DNA from: Vicinamibacterales bacterium
GTDB lineage: Bacteria > Acidobacteriota > Vicinamibacteria > Vicinamibacterales > 2-12-FULL-66-21
DNA length: 64,000 nt
Direction of reading: 5' to 3'
Assembly (NCBI GenBank): GCA_036496585.1
Contig: DASXLB010000015.1
Coordinates: 62,001-126,000, forward strand
The stretch's first letter is position 1; every line of letters starts with the position of its first letter. The translations under genes and the position numbers were made by a program. Positions 28,049-35,819 of this stretch are shown one piece after another. The notes beneath the pieces are model-generated. The model had not been told where the DNA came from. It did no database searches and was given only the letters and a program-made list of their open reading frames with translations.

Positions 28049-28138
28049 CGTCGCCGCCACTTCGTCCCAGCCGATCATCTGCTTGCCGTGCGCAGCGACG
28101 ATCGCCTGGACGCGCTCGACGAAGGCGCGATACTGCTC
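28049..28138 (-). pseudogene. GH20 beta-hexosaminidase remnant
   Basis: A 30-residue stretch, EQYRAFVERVQAIVAAHGK then QMIGWDEVAAT, matches the region around the conserved W-D-E of family 20 hexosaminidases. Homology stops on both sides, and the rest of a ~500-residue enzyme is missing. It lies in the spacer between the transporter and the radical SAM gene and is a leftover of a deleted gene. Confidence 0.6.
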
Positions 28139-28199
28139 CGCGCCAGGCGAGACGAGCGACGCGTGCGGAGCCCGACGAGCGACCCGCGTCGGACAGGCA

Positions 28200-28205
28200 T
28201 AGAAT
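28200..28205 (+). promoter_or_regulatory. -10-like box TAGAAT, likely leaderless start
   Basis: TAGAAT ends 7 nt before the TTG start of the radical SAM selenoprotein gene. The 7-nt distance is the same as at the GTG of the other radical SAM gene. Confidence 0.5.
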
Positions 28206-28212
28206 CTCAAGA

Positions 28213-29580
28213 TTGCGCGTCGTCCTCATCAGCACCTACGATCTTGGCCGCCAGCCCTTCGGACTGGCGTCGGCGGCCGCCTGTCTTCGGGGCGACGGGC
28301 ACGACGTGTCGTGCGTCGACGTCAGCCGGGGCGCGTTCAGTGGAGAGGCAGCCGCGGGCGCCGATCTGATCGCGTTCTTCCTCCCGATGCACACGGCGAC
28401 GAGGCTCGCGCTGCCCCTGATGGATCGGGTGCGCGAGATCAACCCGTCCGCCCGGCTGGCGGCATATGGCCTCTACGCGCCGCTCAACGCGGGGTTGCTG
28501 CGCGAGCATGGCATCGACGTCGTGCTCGGCCCCGAGTTCGAGGACGATCTGCTCCAGCTCGCGGGCGGCGGCCCGCTGGCGGCGGGCTCGCCGGCGAAGG
28601 GCGTCGGCCGTGTTCGATTCCTCACACCCGACCGGGCCGGGCTGCCGCCGCTCTCCCGCTATGCGTCGCTGCAGATAGGTAGCGCGCGCAAGGTGGTGGG
28701 ATACACCGAGGCCACGCGCGGCTGCAAGCATCGCTGCCGCCACTGTCCGATCGTGCCGGTGTACGACGGACGGTTTCGCGCCGTGCCGGCCGGGATCGTG
28801 CTGGCCGACATCCGTGCGCAGGTCGCCGCCGGCGCCGAACACATCACCTTCGGCGATCCCGACTTCCTCAACGGTCCGGCGCACGCCCGCGCCATCGTCA
28901 CCGCGCTCGCGGAGGAGTTTCCGCGGCTCACCTACGACGCCACCATCAAGGTCGAGCATCTGCGGCGCCATGACGACCTGCTTCCCGTGCTCGTGTCGAC
29001 GGGCTGCGCGCTGGTGACGACGGCGGTTGAATCGTTCGACGACCAGGTGCTCGAGCGGCTGCAGAAGGGCCATACCTTCGCCGAGTTCGAAGCCGTCGTG
29101 GCGCGGTGCTCGGCGCTGGGGCTGCCGCTGTCGCCGACCTTCGTCGCCTTCACGCCGTGGACGTCGATCGACGGGTACCTCGAGATGCTGCGCGCGATTG
29201 CGCGGCTCGATCTCGTGCCGGCGGTCGCCGCGATCCAGTACGCCATCCGGCTGCTCGTGCCGGAGGGGTCGCTGATGCTCGAGCTGCCGGAGATGCGGCA
29301 TCTCGTCGAGCGGTTCGACAGCCGATCGCTGACCCACGTGTGGCGGCACTCCGATCCGCGCGTCGACGCGCTGCAGCGCGAGGCCGAGCGGCTCGTCGGG
29401 GCGCGACTGAACGCGCCGCGCGCCGAGGTGTTCGCGCGCCTGTGGGCGCTGGCACACGACGCGGTGGGACGCCCGGCGCCCGACCTGCCGCTGCTGCCGT
29501 CGCGCGCGACCGTTCCGTATCTCAACGAGCCCTGGTACTGTTGAGCGGAGCCGACGTCGGAGCAGGTGGCTCTGATATGA
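28213..29580 (+). CDS. CUAEP-tail radical SAM selenoprotein (455 aa, Sec444)
   Basis: The N-terminal ~150 residues form a B12-binding-like Rossmann domain (VVLISTYDLGRQPFGLAS, VVLGPEFEDDLLQLA). The radical SAM core follows with the cluster cysteines in TRGCKHRCRHCP and ITFGDPDFLNGP. The frame meets TGA at 29542-29544 directly after NEPWYC. Reading it as selenocysteine gives C-U-A-E-P and eight more residues, then TGA at 29578-29580. CUAEP/CCAEP-tail radical SAM proteins are a named family, so this TGA is very probably a Sec codon and not a stop. A hairpin suited to a bacterial SECIS follows it. The start is TTG at 28213, 7 nt after TAGAAT. An ATP-grasp gene follows after 16 nt. Confidence 0.85.
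29542..29573 (+). promoter_or_regulatory. Candidate bacterial SECIS element with in-frame UGA
   Basis: After the TGA, 29547-29553 (GGAGCCG) pairs with 29567-29573 (TGGCTCT), giving 7 pairs including two G-U. The pairs close a 13-nt loop rich in G. The loop lies roughly 11-24 nt beyond the UGA, in the range seen for bacterial SECIS. The element overlaps the coding tail, as bacterial SECIS elements do. Confidence 0.55.
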
Positions 29581-29596
29581 ACGGCGGACTCCATCC

Positions 29597-30892
29597 ATGA
29601 CGATCCCTCGAGTGCTGCTCGTCTCGCACACGACCGGATATCAGTTGCGGGCGTTCAACGACGCCGCCGAGCAGCTCGGGATCGAGATCGTCTTCGCGAC
29701 CGATCGCTGTCATCGCCTCGAGGATCCCTGGCAGGACCGCGCCGTCGCGGTCCGCTTCCACGAGCCCGCCGCCGCCGTGGCGGCGATTGTCGCGCGGGCG
29801 GCGTCCGCGCCGATCGACGGCGTGCTGGCGGTCGGCGATCGGCCGGTGCCGCTGGCCGCGCGGGCGGCGGCGGCGCTCGGGCTGCCGTGGCATTCGGTGG
29901 CCGGCGCCGATGCCAGCACCGACAAGCGCCGCTCGCGGTCGACGCTCGCCGCCGCCGGCCTTCCGGCGCCGCGCTTTGGCGTCCTCCCGGCGACGGCGGC
30001 CATCCCGTCCTCCGAGCTCCGTCCTCCGTATGTGCTGAAGCCGGTGGGCCTGTCCGGCAGTCGCGGAGTGATCCGCGCCGACAGCGCCGAGCAGTGTGTC
30101 GCGGCGTTCGAGCGGATACGCGCGCTGCTCGCGCGTCCGGCGATCCGGGCGGCCCGCGCCGGGCTCGAGGACGAGATCCTGGTGGAGGAATACATCGACG
30201 GCGCCGAGTTCGCCGTAGAGGGCGTGATGACGCACGGCCGGCTGCTGACGCTGGCGCTCTTCGACAAACCGGACCCGCTCACCGGTCCGTTTTTCGAGGA
30301 GACGATTTACGCCACGCCGTCGGTACAGCCCGCCGAGGTCCAGGGGCGGATCGTCGAGCACGTGCGGCGCGCGGCGACGGCGCTCGGACTGCGCCATGGG
30401 CCGGTGCACGCCGAGTGCCGTGTGACGCCGGCCGGAGACGTGTACGTGCTGGAAGTGGCGGCGAGGCCGATTGGAGGACTATGCGCCCGCGTCCTCCGCT
30501 TCTCGGACGGTGCCCGATTGGAGACGGTGCTGCTGCGTCACGCGATCGGAGGAGACGTCAGCGCGACCCGACGGGACACGAGCGGGGCTGCAGTGATGAT
30601 GATCCCGATTCCGGCGCGCGGCATGCTGCGCGGGATCAGCGGCGAGGAGGCGGCGCGCGGGGTGCCGGGCGTGACTGAGGTCACCATCACGGCGAAAATC
30701 GGCCAGCTGCTCGAACCGCTGCCCGAGGCCGGCAGCTATCTGGGGTTCATCTTCGCCAGCGGCGATACCGCACGCGCCGCCGAGGCGGCCGTCCGTGAAG
30801 CCCATCGCCGCATGGTGTTCGCCATCACTCCGGAAATCGCCGTCGCCGCTGCGGCAGAGTTGGCCGCCGGTGAGCGGCGGCCCGCCGGCTAG
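29597..30892 (+). CDS. ATP-grasp ligase, L-amino-acid-ligase-like (431 aa)
   Basis: An N-terminal pre-grasp domain (VLLVSHTTGYQLRAF) leads into DKRRSRSTLAAAGLPAPRF, the Lys region PYVLKPVGLSGSRGVIRA, EILVEEYIDGAEFAVEGV (hinge and adenine site), and the metal/ATP site HAECRVTPAGDVYVLEVAARPIGG. A C-terminal LAL_C2-like domain follows (GMLRGISGEEAARGVPGV). Relatives join carboxylates to amines through acyl-phosphates. It begins 16 nt after the true stop of the selenoprotein, so the two are probably one transcript. It ends overlapping the stop of yggX from the other strand. Confidence 0.87.
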   Translation: MTIPRVLLVSHTTGYQLRAFNDAAEQLGIEIVFATDRCHRLEDPWQDRAVAVRFHEPAAAVAAIVARAASAPIDGVLAVGDRPVPLAARAAAALGLPWHSVAGADASTDKRRSRSTLAAAGLPAPRFGVLPATAAIPSSELRPPYVLKPVGLSGSRGVIRADSAEQCVAAFERIRALLARPAIRAARAGLEDEILVEEYIDGAEFAVEGVMTHGRLLTLALFDKPDPLTGPFFEETIYATPSVQPAEVQGRIVEHVRRAATALGLRHGPVHAECRVTPAGDVYVLEVAARPIGGLCARVLRFSDGARLETVLLRHAIGGDVSATRRDTSGAAVMMIPIPARGMLRGISGEEAARGVPGVTEVTITAKIGQLLEPLPEAGSYLGFIFASGDTARAAEAAVREAHRRMVFAITPEIAVAAAAELAAGERRPAG

Positions 30893-31170
30893 TTTTTTCC
30901 CTGTGCGGGCGGTACGAAGCCCGGCGGCAGCGCCGCTCCCTCGCCGAAAAAGAAGTCCTCCATGTGCTTGGCGACCAGCTGCTGAGCCTCCTTCTGCCAC
31001 GGCATCAGCCGGTACTCATTGAGGATCATCTTCATGCGCTCTTCCCACATCTTCCAGGCATCTGCCGAAATGTGGTCGTAGATGCGCTGCCCAAGCTCGC
31101 CGGGCCAGGGGGCGAATTCGAGCCCGGGCGCGTCGCGCTGGAGTTTCTGACAGAACACGGTGCGAGGCAT
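30889..31170 (-). CDS. yggX: Probable Fe(2+)-trafficking protein YggX (93 aa)
   Basis: Starts MPRTVFCQKLQRDAPGLEF, with the conserved Cys7, and continues GELGQRIYDHISADAWKMW and NEYRL, the complete YggX pattern. The family protects iron-sulfur clusters from oxidation and is involved in iron handling. The C-terminus is slightly longer than in E. coli (PPGFVPPAQGKN). The stop overlaps that of the convergent ATP-grasp gene. TAGGAT lies 6 nt before the ATG. Its placement beside a cluster-dependent radical SAM gene may be coincidence. Confidence 0.95.
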   Translation of the reverse strand: MPRTVFCQKLQRDAPGLEFAPWPGELGQRIYDHISADAWKMWEERMKMILNEYRLMPWQKEAQQLVAKHMEDFFFGEGAALPPGFVPPAQGKN

Positions 31171-31176
31171 GAGGTG

Positions 31177-31182
31177 ATCCTA
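31177..31182 (-). promoter_or_regulatory. -10-like box TAGGAT, likely leaderless start
   Basis: TAGGAT (minus strand) lies 6 nt before the yggX ATG. Confidence 0.45.
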
Positions 31183-31487
31183 ACGCTGATAACTCCCAAC
31201 CCCCAACTCCAACCTCGGCTCCGGCCGAGACAACCGCCGCCCTGGCCCATAGCCCACCTCATGTATTGGTGACACCTCGGGGTGTAGGGATTTGCTCCAG
31301 CCGTGCAGAGGCGGCTGACGCGCGCGCAACTATCTCTGCTGTGATCAACGACTTAGCGGGCACTTTCAGCCGCCTTCCCACCGCTCAGTCTGGCACAGCG
31401 TTTGATAGCCCAGCCCTGCGGTAGCGCGTGTCACCGAGCGAATCAGCGCATGGGCGAATCAAAATGACGGATGTTGCAAAGGATCGG
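31183..31487. other. Non-coding spacer between yggX and the KGG gene
   Basis: No supported coding frame or tRNA. The first 30 bases contain an AACTCCCAAC/CCAACTCCAACC simple repeat. The last ~100 bases hold a sigma-54-like promoter and the leader of the KGG gene. Confidence 0.6.
31391..31406 (+). promoter_or_regulatory. Sigma-54-like promoter upstream of KGG stress gene
   Basis: TGGCACAGCGTTTGAT matches the -24/-12 consensus TGGCACRNNNNTTGCW except for A in place of C in the -12 GC. Its spacing is exact. Transcription would start near 31418, about 70 nt before the gene. Confidence 0.45.
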
Positions 31488-31733
31488 ATGATGAACAACG
31501 GAGAACGCAAGGAACGCCGCGGTTTCGCGTCGATGTCCCCGGAGAAGCAGCGCGAGATCGCCAGCAAGGGCGGGCGCGCAGCGCACCAGAAGGGCAGCGC
31601 CCACGAGTGGACCTCCGACGAAGCTCGCAACGCCGGCCGCAAAGGCGGCCAGATCAGCCGTGGAGGGCGCGGACGTCTCGTCGAGACGCCGGACGCCGTC
31701 ACCGGTATCGCGCCGGAAGCGATCGGGGAGTAA
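31488..31733 (+). CDS. KGG-motif stress protein (81 aa)
   Basis: A small, very hydrophilic protein with ASKGGRAAHQKGSAHEW and NAGRKGGQISRGGRG repeats, the KGG repeat of GsiB-like general stress or hydrophilin proteins. The segment FASMSPEKQREIASKGG is the typical first unit. AAAGGA lies 4-7 nt before the ATG pair at 31488/31491, so the longer frames starting at 31428 or 31464 are less likely. Expression is probably stress-dependent, possibly from the sigma-54-like promoter upstream. Confidence 0.85.
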   Translation: MMNNGERKERRGFASMSPEKQREIASKGGRAAHQKGSAHEWTSDEARNAGRKGGQISRGGRGRLVETPDAVTGIAPEAIGE

Positions 31734-31812
31734 TCGAGAGAGCGTCGCGCGAGTCCTGGCTGCGCCCCGTGGGCCGGCCGCTCGCGTCAGCCGGTCAGTC
31801 ACGGAGGCAGAT

Positions 31813-33561
31813 GTGCGTATGTTGAATCGCGTTGTGATCGCCGCTGCGTTGGCGCTCGCCGTGGCGGGGAGTGCCTCGGCGCAGTCCACGACGACGTCCG
31901 GTCAGGGGCAGGCGCCGGGCACGCCACCCCCGGCGGCGTCGACACCCTCGACGTCTACCGATGTCGAAACGCGCCCGGCGACGACAACCTTCATGGGCGA
32001 CACCGGCCTCTGGATGGTGCCGACCGGCGAGGTCCTGCCGCGTAAGAAATGGTCGATGAGCGCGTATCGCGTCAACTTCGACGACAACCAGGGCTTCACC
32101 GACGTCTCGAACTGGCCGCTGACGTTCGCTTTCGGCGCCGGCGATCACGCCGAGGTTTTCGGCTCCTGGGTGCTGGTCAGCCGCATCGATCGCGATATCC
32201 GCCCGCTCTTCGTCTCGTCGATTCCAGGGGCGGGCGGCGTCGTACCGCAGAATCCGCTGATGGCCGACACCTGGAGCGGCAACCAGCTCGGTGATCTGTG
32301 GCTCGGCGTGAAATGGAACTTGATGTCGCAGTGGCAGCAGCGGCCGGTCGCCTTCGCGTTGCGGCCGATGATCAAGATCCCGACGGGCAGCAAGAGCGGC
32401 GGCGCCAGCACCGGCAAGGCCGACGTCGCCATCGACGCGGTGGTCAGCAAGGAAGTGAATGCGCGCATCGAGGTGTCCGGCTACGGCGGCTTCATCTTCC
32501 GCGGCAGCCCCGACGAGGTCGAGACGACCAACGGTTTCCGCTGGGGCCTTGGCGCCGGCATGCCGTCGCGCAAGTCGCTTCGCTTCACCGCAGAGCTGAC
32601 CGGCGAGGCCTACACGAATGGCTCGCTCGCGACCAAGTCGCAGATTCTCGCGACCGACGGCTCGTTTCTGCCGGTCGGCTTCACATCCGACGTGAAGAGT
32701 CCGGTCCAGCTCGATCTCGGGTTGACCTGGCAGGGCAGGAGCGGCGTGTTTGCCGGCATCGGCTGGACGAACCGCTTCACGGTCGATCGGCGCGATACCT
32801 TCCTGTCGCAGTACGGCAACGGCGCCGGCGATCACATGGACATCGTCGGCCGGCTCGGCTATCACCCGGGGGTGCGTGTCTACGTTCCGCCCCCGCCGCC
32901 GCCTCCGCCGCCGCCCCCCCCGCCGGCCGTCACGGCCCACGATCTGTCGGTGAAGGCGAACTGCAATCCGTGCACGGTCGACGTCGGCAAGACCTCGACG
33001 GTGACGGCGATCGCCACCGATTCGATCGGCTGCACCGTTACCTACGTGTGGAGCGCTCCGGCCGGCACCTTCACCAACGGCACCGCGCAGAACACGCCGT
33101 GGACCGCGCCGCAGACTGAGGGCCCCGTGCCGGTGACCGTCCGCGTCACCTGCCCGCGCGACAACAAGACGGCCAGCGACACGGTCACCATCCAGGTCGT
33201 CAGGCCGGCAGCGGCCGAGCCGATCGTCTTCGAGGATGTGCACTTCGACTTCGACCGCTACAGTCTGCGGCCGGAAGCAGTGCGCACGCTCGACGAGGCG
33301 GTGGCTGCGCTGCAGAAGAACCCGAACATCCGGGTCACGATCGAAGGCCACACCTGCAACATCGGGACGGCCGAGTACAACCTCGCGCTCGGCGAGCGCC
33401 GCGCGACCTCGGTGCGTGAGTACCTCGCCAGCCGCGGGATCAGCGCCGAACGTCTCACCATCGTGAGCTATGGTGAGGAACGGCCGAAGTACGACAACTC
33501 GCGTGAGGAAACACGTCGGCTCAACCGGCGCGCCGCGCTGGTGGTGCGGTTGACCCAGTAG
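31813..33561 (+). CDS. OmpA-family outer membrane protein: barrel, poly-Pro, Ig-like and OmpA domains (582 aa)
   Basis: Signal peptide ending GSASAQ, then a low-complexity Thr/Pro/Ser stretch and a ~270-residue beta-rich region with alternating hydrophobicity, probably a barrel (WSMSAYRVNFDDN to VGRLGYHPGV). Thirteen prolines (359-371) separate it from a PKD/Ig-like domain with paired Cys (KANCNPCTVD). The OmpA peptidoglycan-binding domain follows: EDVHFDFDRYSLRPEA, VTIEGHTCNIGTAEYNLALG and RLTIVSYGEERP. It tethers the outer membrane to the wall. GTG at 31813 is favoured because GGAGG is 5 nt upstream. ATG 31819 is the alternative. Confidence 0.88.
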   Translation: MRMLNRVVIAAALALAVAGSASAQSTTTSGQGQAPGTPPPAASTPSTSTDVETRPATTTFMGDTGLWMVPTGEVLPRKKWSMSAYRVNFDDNQGFTDVSNWPLTFAFGAGDHAEVFGSWVLVSRIDRDIRPLFVSSIPGAGGVVPQNPLMADTWSGNQLGDLWLGVKWNLMSQWQQRPVAFALRPMIKIPTGSKSGGASTGKADVAIDAVVSKEVNARIEVSGYGGFIFRGSPDEVETTNGFRWGLGAGMPSRKSLRFTAELTGEAYTNGSLATKSQILATDGSFLPVGFTSDVKSPVQLDLGLTWQGRSGVFAGIGWTNRFTVDRRDTFLSQYGNGAGDHMDIVGRLGYHPGVRVYVPPPPPPPPPPPPPAVTAHDLSVKANCNPCTVDVGKTSTVTAIATDSIGCTVTYVWSAPAGTFTNGTAQNTPWTAPQTEGPVPVTVRVTCPRDNKTASDTVTIQVVRPAAAEPIVFEDVHFDFDRYSLRPEAVRTLDEAVAALQKNPNIRVTIEGHTCNIGTAEYNLALGERRATSVREYLASRGISAERLTIVSYGEERPKYDNSREETRRLNRRAALVVRLTQ

Positions 33562-33590
33562 TCGGGGGTTCTAAGTCGGCAATCACAGCC

Positions 33591-33619
33591 CGAGCGGGAA
33601 GGCCAGGCCTTCCCGCTCG
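33591..33619 (+). other. Perfect 14-bp GC-rich hairpin between ompA-like and small membrane gene
   Basis: CGAGCGGGAAGGCC and GGCCTTCCCGCTCG are exact complements separated by a single base, so the tip must open. No T-run follows. It may stabilise or process the mRNA, or be a factor-dependent terminator. Confidence 0.6.
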
Positions 33620-33636
33620 TCGCACGAGAGGACCAT

Positions 33637-33825
33637 ATGCGCTTCATCAACATGTATCTGGCGGGCTATTTCATCCTGCTCATCGGCGCAGTGGCGGCGC
33701 TCTGGTATGGCGGCATCCTGCGGCAGGTGTCGCCCGTGTGGGTCGTGATTGGTTTGGTGATTGCGGCCGGACTTGGCATCATGCTGTCTGTTTCAGGTGG
33801 AAAGCCGCAAATCACGCAAGAATAG
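33637..33825 (+). CDS. Small two-helix membrane protein (62 aa)
   Basis: Two hydrophobic segments (residues 7-26, YLAGYFILLIGAVAALWYGG, and 32-52, VSPVWVVIGLVIAAGLGIML) with a short polar tail. GAGAGGA lies 7 nt before the ATG, which supports translation. No family was recognised. It is followed by a terminator-like hairpin. Confidence 0.72.
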   Translation: MRFINMYLAGYFILLIGAVAALWYGGILRQVSPVWVVIGLVIAAGLGIMLSVSGGKPQITQE

Positions 33826-33870
33826 CCCGCCTCCGATTTTGTCGGCCGGGCTTCGTCCCGTCGAACAATT

Positions 33871-33915
33871 GGCACGTGATGTGGTTACAGCTCATCACGT
33901 GCCTTTCGTTTTTCT
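33871..33915 (+). terminator. Terminator-like hairpin overlapping the TamA start
   Basis: GGCACGTGATG (33871-33881) and CATCACGTGCC (33893-33903) are perfect complements around an 11-nt loop, followed by TTTCGTTTTT. It looks like a Rho-independent terminator for the upstream gene. Both candidate GTG starts of the next gene lie inside it. Confidence 0.7.
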
Positions 33916-35815
33916 CAGGCGGTCCGCCGCCGCGGCATCCGCTCTGCTGCTGACATGCAGCCTGACCGCCTGTATCACGACCGATGCGGTCGTCAAGGTG
34001 ACGTCGCTGAAGCTCAATGGCGTGTCGGCGATCAAGGCCTCGCAGCTCAAGCCGGCGCTCGGCACGAGCGCCAGCTCGAAGCTGCCGTGGGGCGCCAAGC
34101 GGTACTTCGTCCGTCCTGAATTCGACGCCGACCTGAAACGGATCGTCGCGTTCTACAAGGATCGCGGTTATCCCGACGCCAAGGTGACGTCCTTCGACGT
34201 CAAGATGAACGACAAGCAGGACGCCGTCGCCATCACCATCAACGTCGACGAAGGCGCCCCGCTGCTCGTCGATCGCATCGACTACTCGGGTTTCGACTCG
34301 CTGCCGGCGCGGCACCTCGATGCGCTCAAGGCGCGGCTGCCGCTCAAGGAGCACGCGCCGCTCGACCGCGCGCTCGCCCAGGCGTCGCGCGAATCGGCGC
34401 TCGACGAGCTGCAGGATCACGGCTACCCGTACGCGACGGTCCGAGTAACCGAGCAGCCCGGACACGACGACCACTCCCGAGTGATCACGCTGGCGGCGAC
34501 CCCGGGCACATCGGCCCGATACGGCGACATCGAGATCGTCGGCAACTCCACTGTCAGTGACAACGTCATCCGGCGGCAGCTGTTCATCCGTCCTGGCGGC
34601 CTCTTCCGACTGAGCTCGCTGCAGGGCAGCCAGCGGCGGTTGTACGACCTCGGCACGTTCGATTTCGCGAACGTCGAAACCGACGTCAAGGAAGGGGAGC
34701 AGCCGGCAATCGTCCCGATCAAGGCGACGGTAACCGAGAGCAAGCCGCGCAAGGTCAATTTCGGCGTCGGCTACGGCTCGGAAGAGAAGGCGCGCGTCTC
34801 GATCGACTGGCGCCACGTCAATTTCTACGGCGGCGCGCGCACGTTCGGGGCCGAGGCGGAATACTCGTCGCTGAACAAGGGCGCGCGGCTCACCTTCCGC
34901 CAGCCCTATCTCTTCGGCCCTCGCCTGAGCCTGCTGCTCACTGCCCAGTCGTGGCATCAGAACGAGCCCGCCTACGTCCTCAACACGCGCGGCGGCAAGG
35001 CGACCGTCGAACGGCGATTCGCGCGGAACGGACCGCTGTCGCAGCGCGCCGCCGACATGACCATGTCGGTGAGCTATACGGGAGAGTACGAAGACTATCG
35101 CGTCGGCGACGAGGCGCTGAGCACCGCGTCCTTCCTGAAGACGCTGATCTCGCTGGGGCTCGATCCGCTGAACGGCACCGCCAGCGGATGGCTGTCGTCG
35201 CTCGGCTACGATCTCCACCGCAGCACCGCCGACAGCACCGTGAACGCGAAGCACGGCTACCTGTTCAATGCGCATCTCGAGCACGCGGGAGGCACGCTCG
35301 GCGGCGATTTCGACTTCACCGAAGCCGTCCTCGAAGGACGCTTCTATACCGCGATCGCGGACAAGGCGGTGTTCGCGGTCCGCGCGCGGGGCGGATCGAT
35401 CGGCGACATCGGCAGCCCCACCAACCTCAAGGTGCCCTTCTACCGCCGCTATTTCCTCGGCGGCGCGCAGAGTCTGCGCGGCTGGGGGCGCTTCGAGGTG
35501 TCGCCGCTCGTCGATGGCGTCACCGTCGGCGGCCATTCGATGCTCGAGAGCTCCGCCGAGGTGCGCGCGCCGCTCTGGGGCAATCTGAGCGCGGTGGCGT
35601 TCGTCGACGCCGGCAATGTCTGGAACGACGCCTGGAACCTCAATTTCAACGATCTTCGCTACGACGTCGGGCCAGGACTGCGCTATCTGACCCCGATCGG
35701 TCCCATTCGCGTCGACCTCGGCTACCAGTTGAACCCGATTCCCGGCCTGCTGATCAACGGCACCCCCGAGACGCGGCACTTCCGGGTCCACTTCTCGATC
35801 GGGCAGGCGTTCTAG
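33899..35815 (+). CDS. Omp85 family outer-membrane assembly protein, TamA/TamL-like with lipobox (638 aa)
   Basis: A lipoprotein signal (FLRRS, Ala/Leu core, LTAC lipobox) begins the protein. POTRA-like repeats follow to ~residue 300 (RIVAFYKDRGYPDAKVTSFDV, GDIEIVGNSTVSDNVIRRQL). Then comes a 16-strand-type Omp85 barrel with FYRRYFLGGAQSLRGWGRFE and a C-terminal Phe (SIGQAF). TamA inserts outer-membrane proteins with TamB, and lipidated TamL variants are known from Bacteroidota. The stop lies 4 nt before tamB. The GTG start is inside a hairpin, and the alternative start is GTG 33881. Confidence 0.85.
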   Translation: MPFVFLRRSAAAASALLLTCSLTACITTDAVVKVTSLKLNGVSAIKASQLKPALGTSASSKLPWGAKRYFVRPEFDADLKRIVAFYKDRGYPDAKVTSFDVKMNDKQDAVAITINVDEGAPLLVDRIDYSGFDSLPARHLDALKARLPLKEHAPLDRALAQASRESALDELQDHGYPYATVRVTEQPGHDDHSRVITLAATPGTSARYGDIEIVGNSTVSDNVIRRQLFIRPGGLFRLSSLQGSQRRLYDLGTFDFANVETDVKEGEQPAIVPIKATVTESKPRKVNFGVGYGSEEKARVSIDWRHVNFYGGARTFGAEAEYSSLNKGARLTFRQPYLFGPRLSLLLTAQSWHQNEPAYVLNTRGGKATVERRFARNGPLSQRAADMTMSVSYTGEYEDYRVGDEALSTASFLKTLISLGLDPLNGTASGWLSSLGYDLHRSTADSTVNAKHGYLFNAHLEHAGGTLGGDFDFTEAVLEGRFYTAIADKAVFAVRARGGSIGDIGSPTNLKVPFYRRYFLGGAQSLRGWGRFEVSPLVDGVTVGGHSMLESSAEVRAPLWGNLSAVAFVDAGNVWNDAWNLNFNDLRYDVGPGLRYLTPIGPIRVDLGYQLNPIPGLLINGTPETRHFRVHFSIGQAF

Positions 35816-35819
35816 AGCC

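Noticed and set aside
27984..28235. N-terminal extension of the POT transporter to 28235
   Set aside because: The extension lacks transporter features and overlaps the GH20 remnant and the radical SAM promoter. The ATG at 27983 matches the family start.
31183..31430. tRNA or small RNA gene in the spacer
   Set aside because: No cloverleaf, no CCA end and no strong terminator were found by eye. Nothing beyond the promoter-like site can be supported.
33871..33886. TGGCACGTGATGTGG as a sigma-54 promoter for the TamA-like gene
   Set aside because: The -12 element does not fit (TGTGG), and the bases are fully explained by the 11-bp hairpin.
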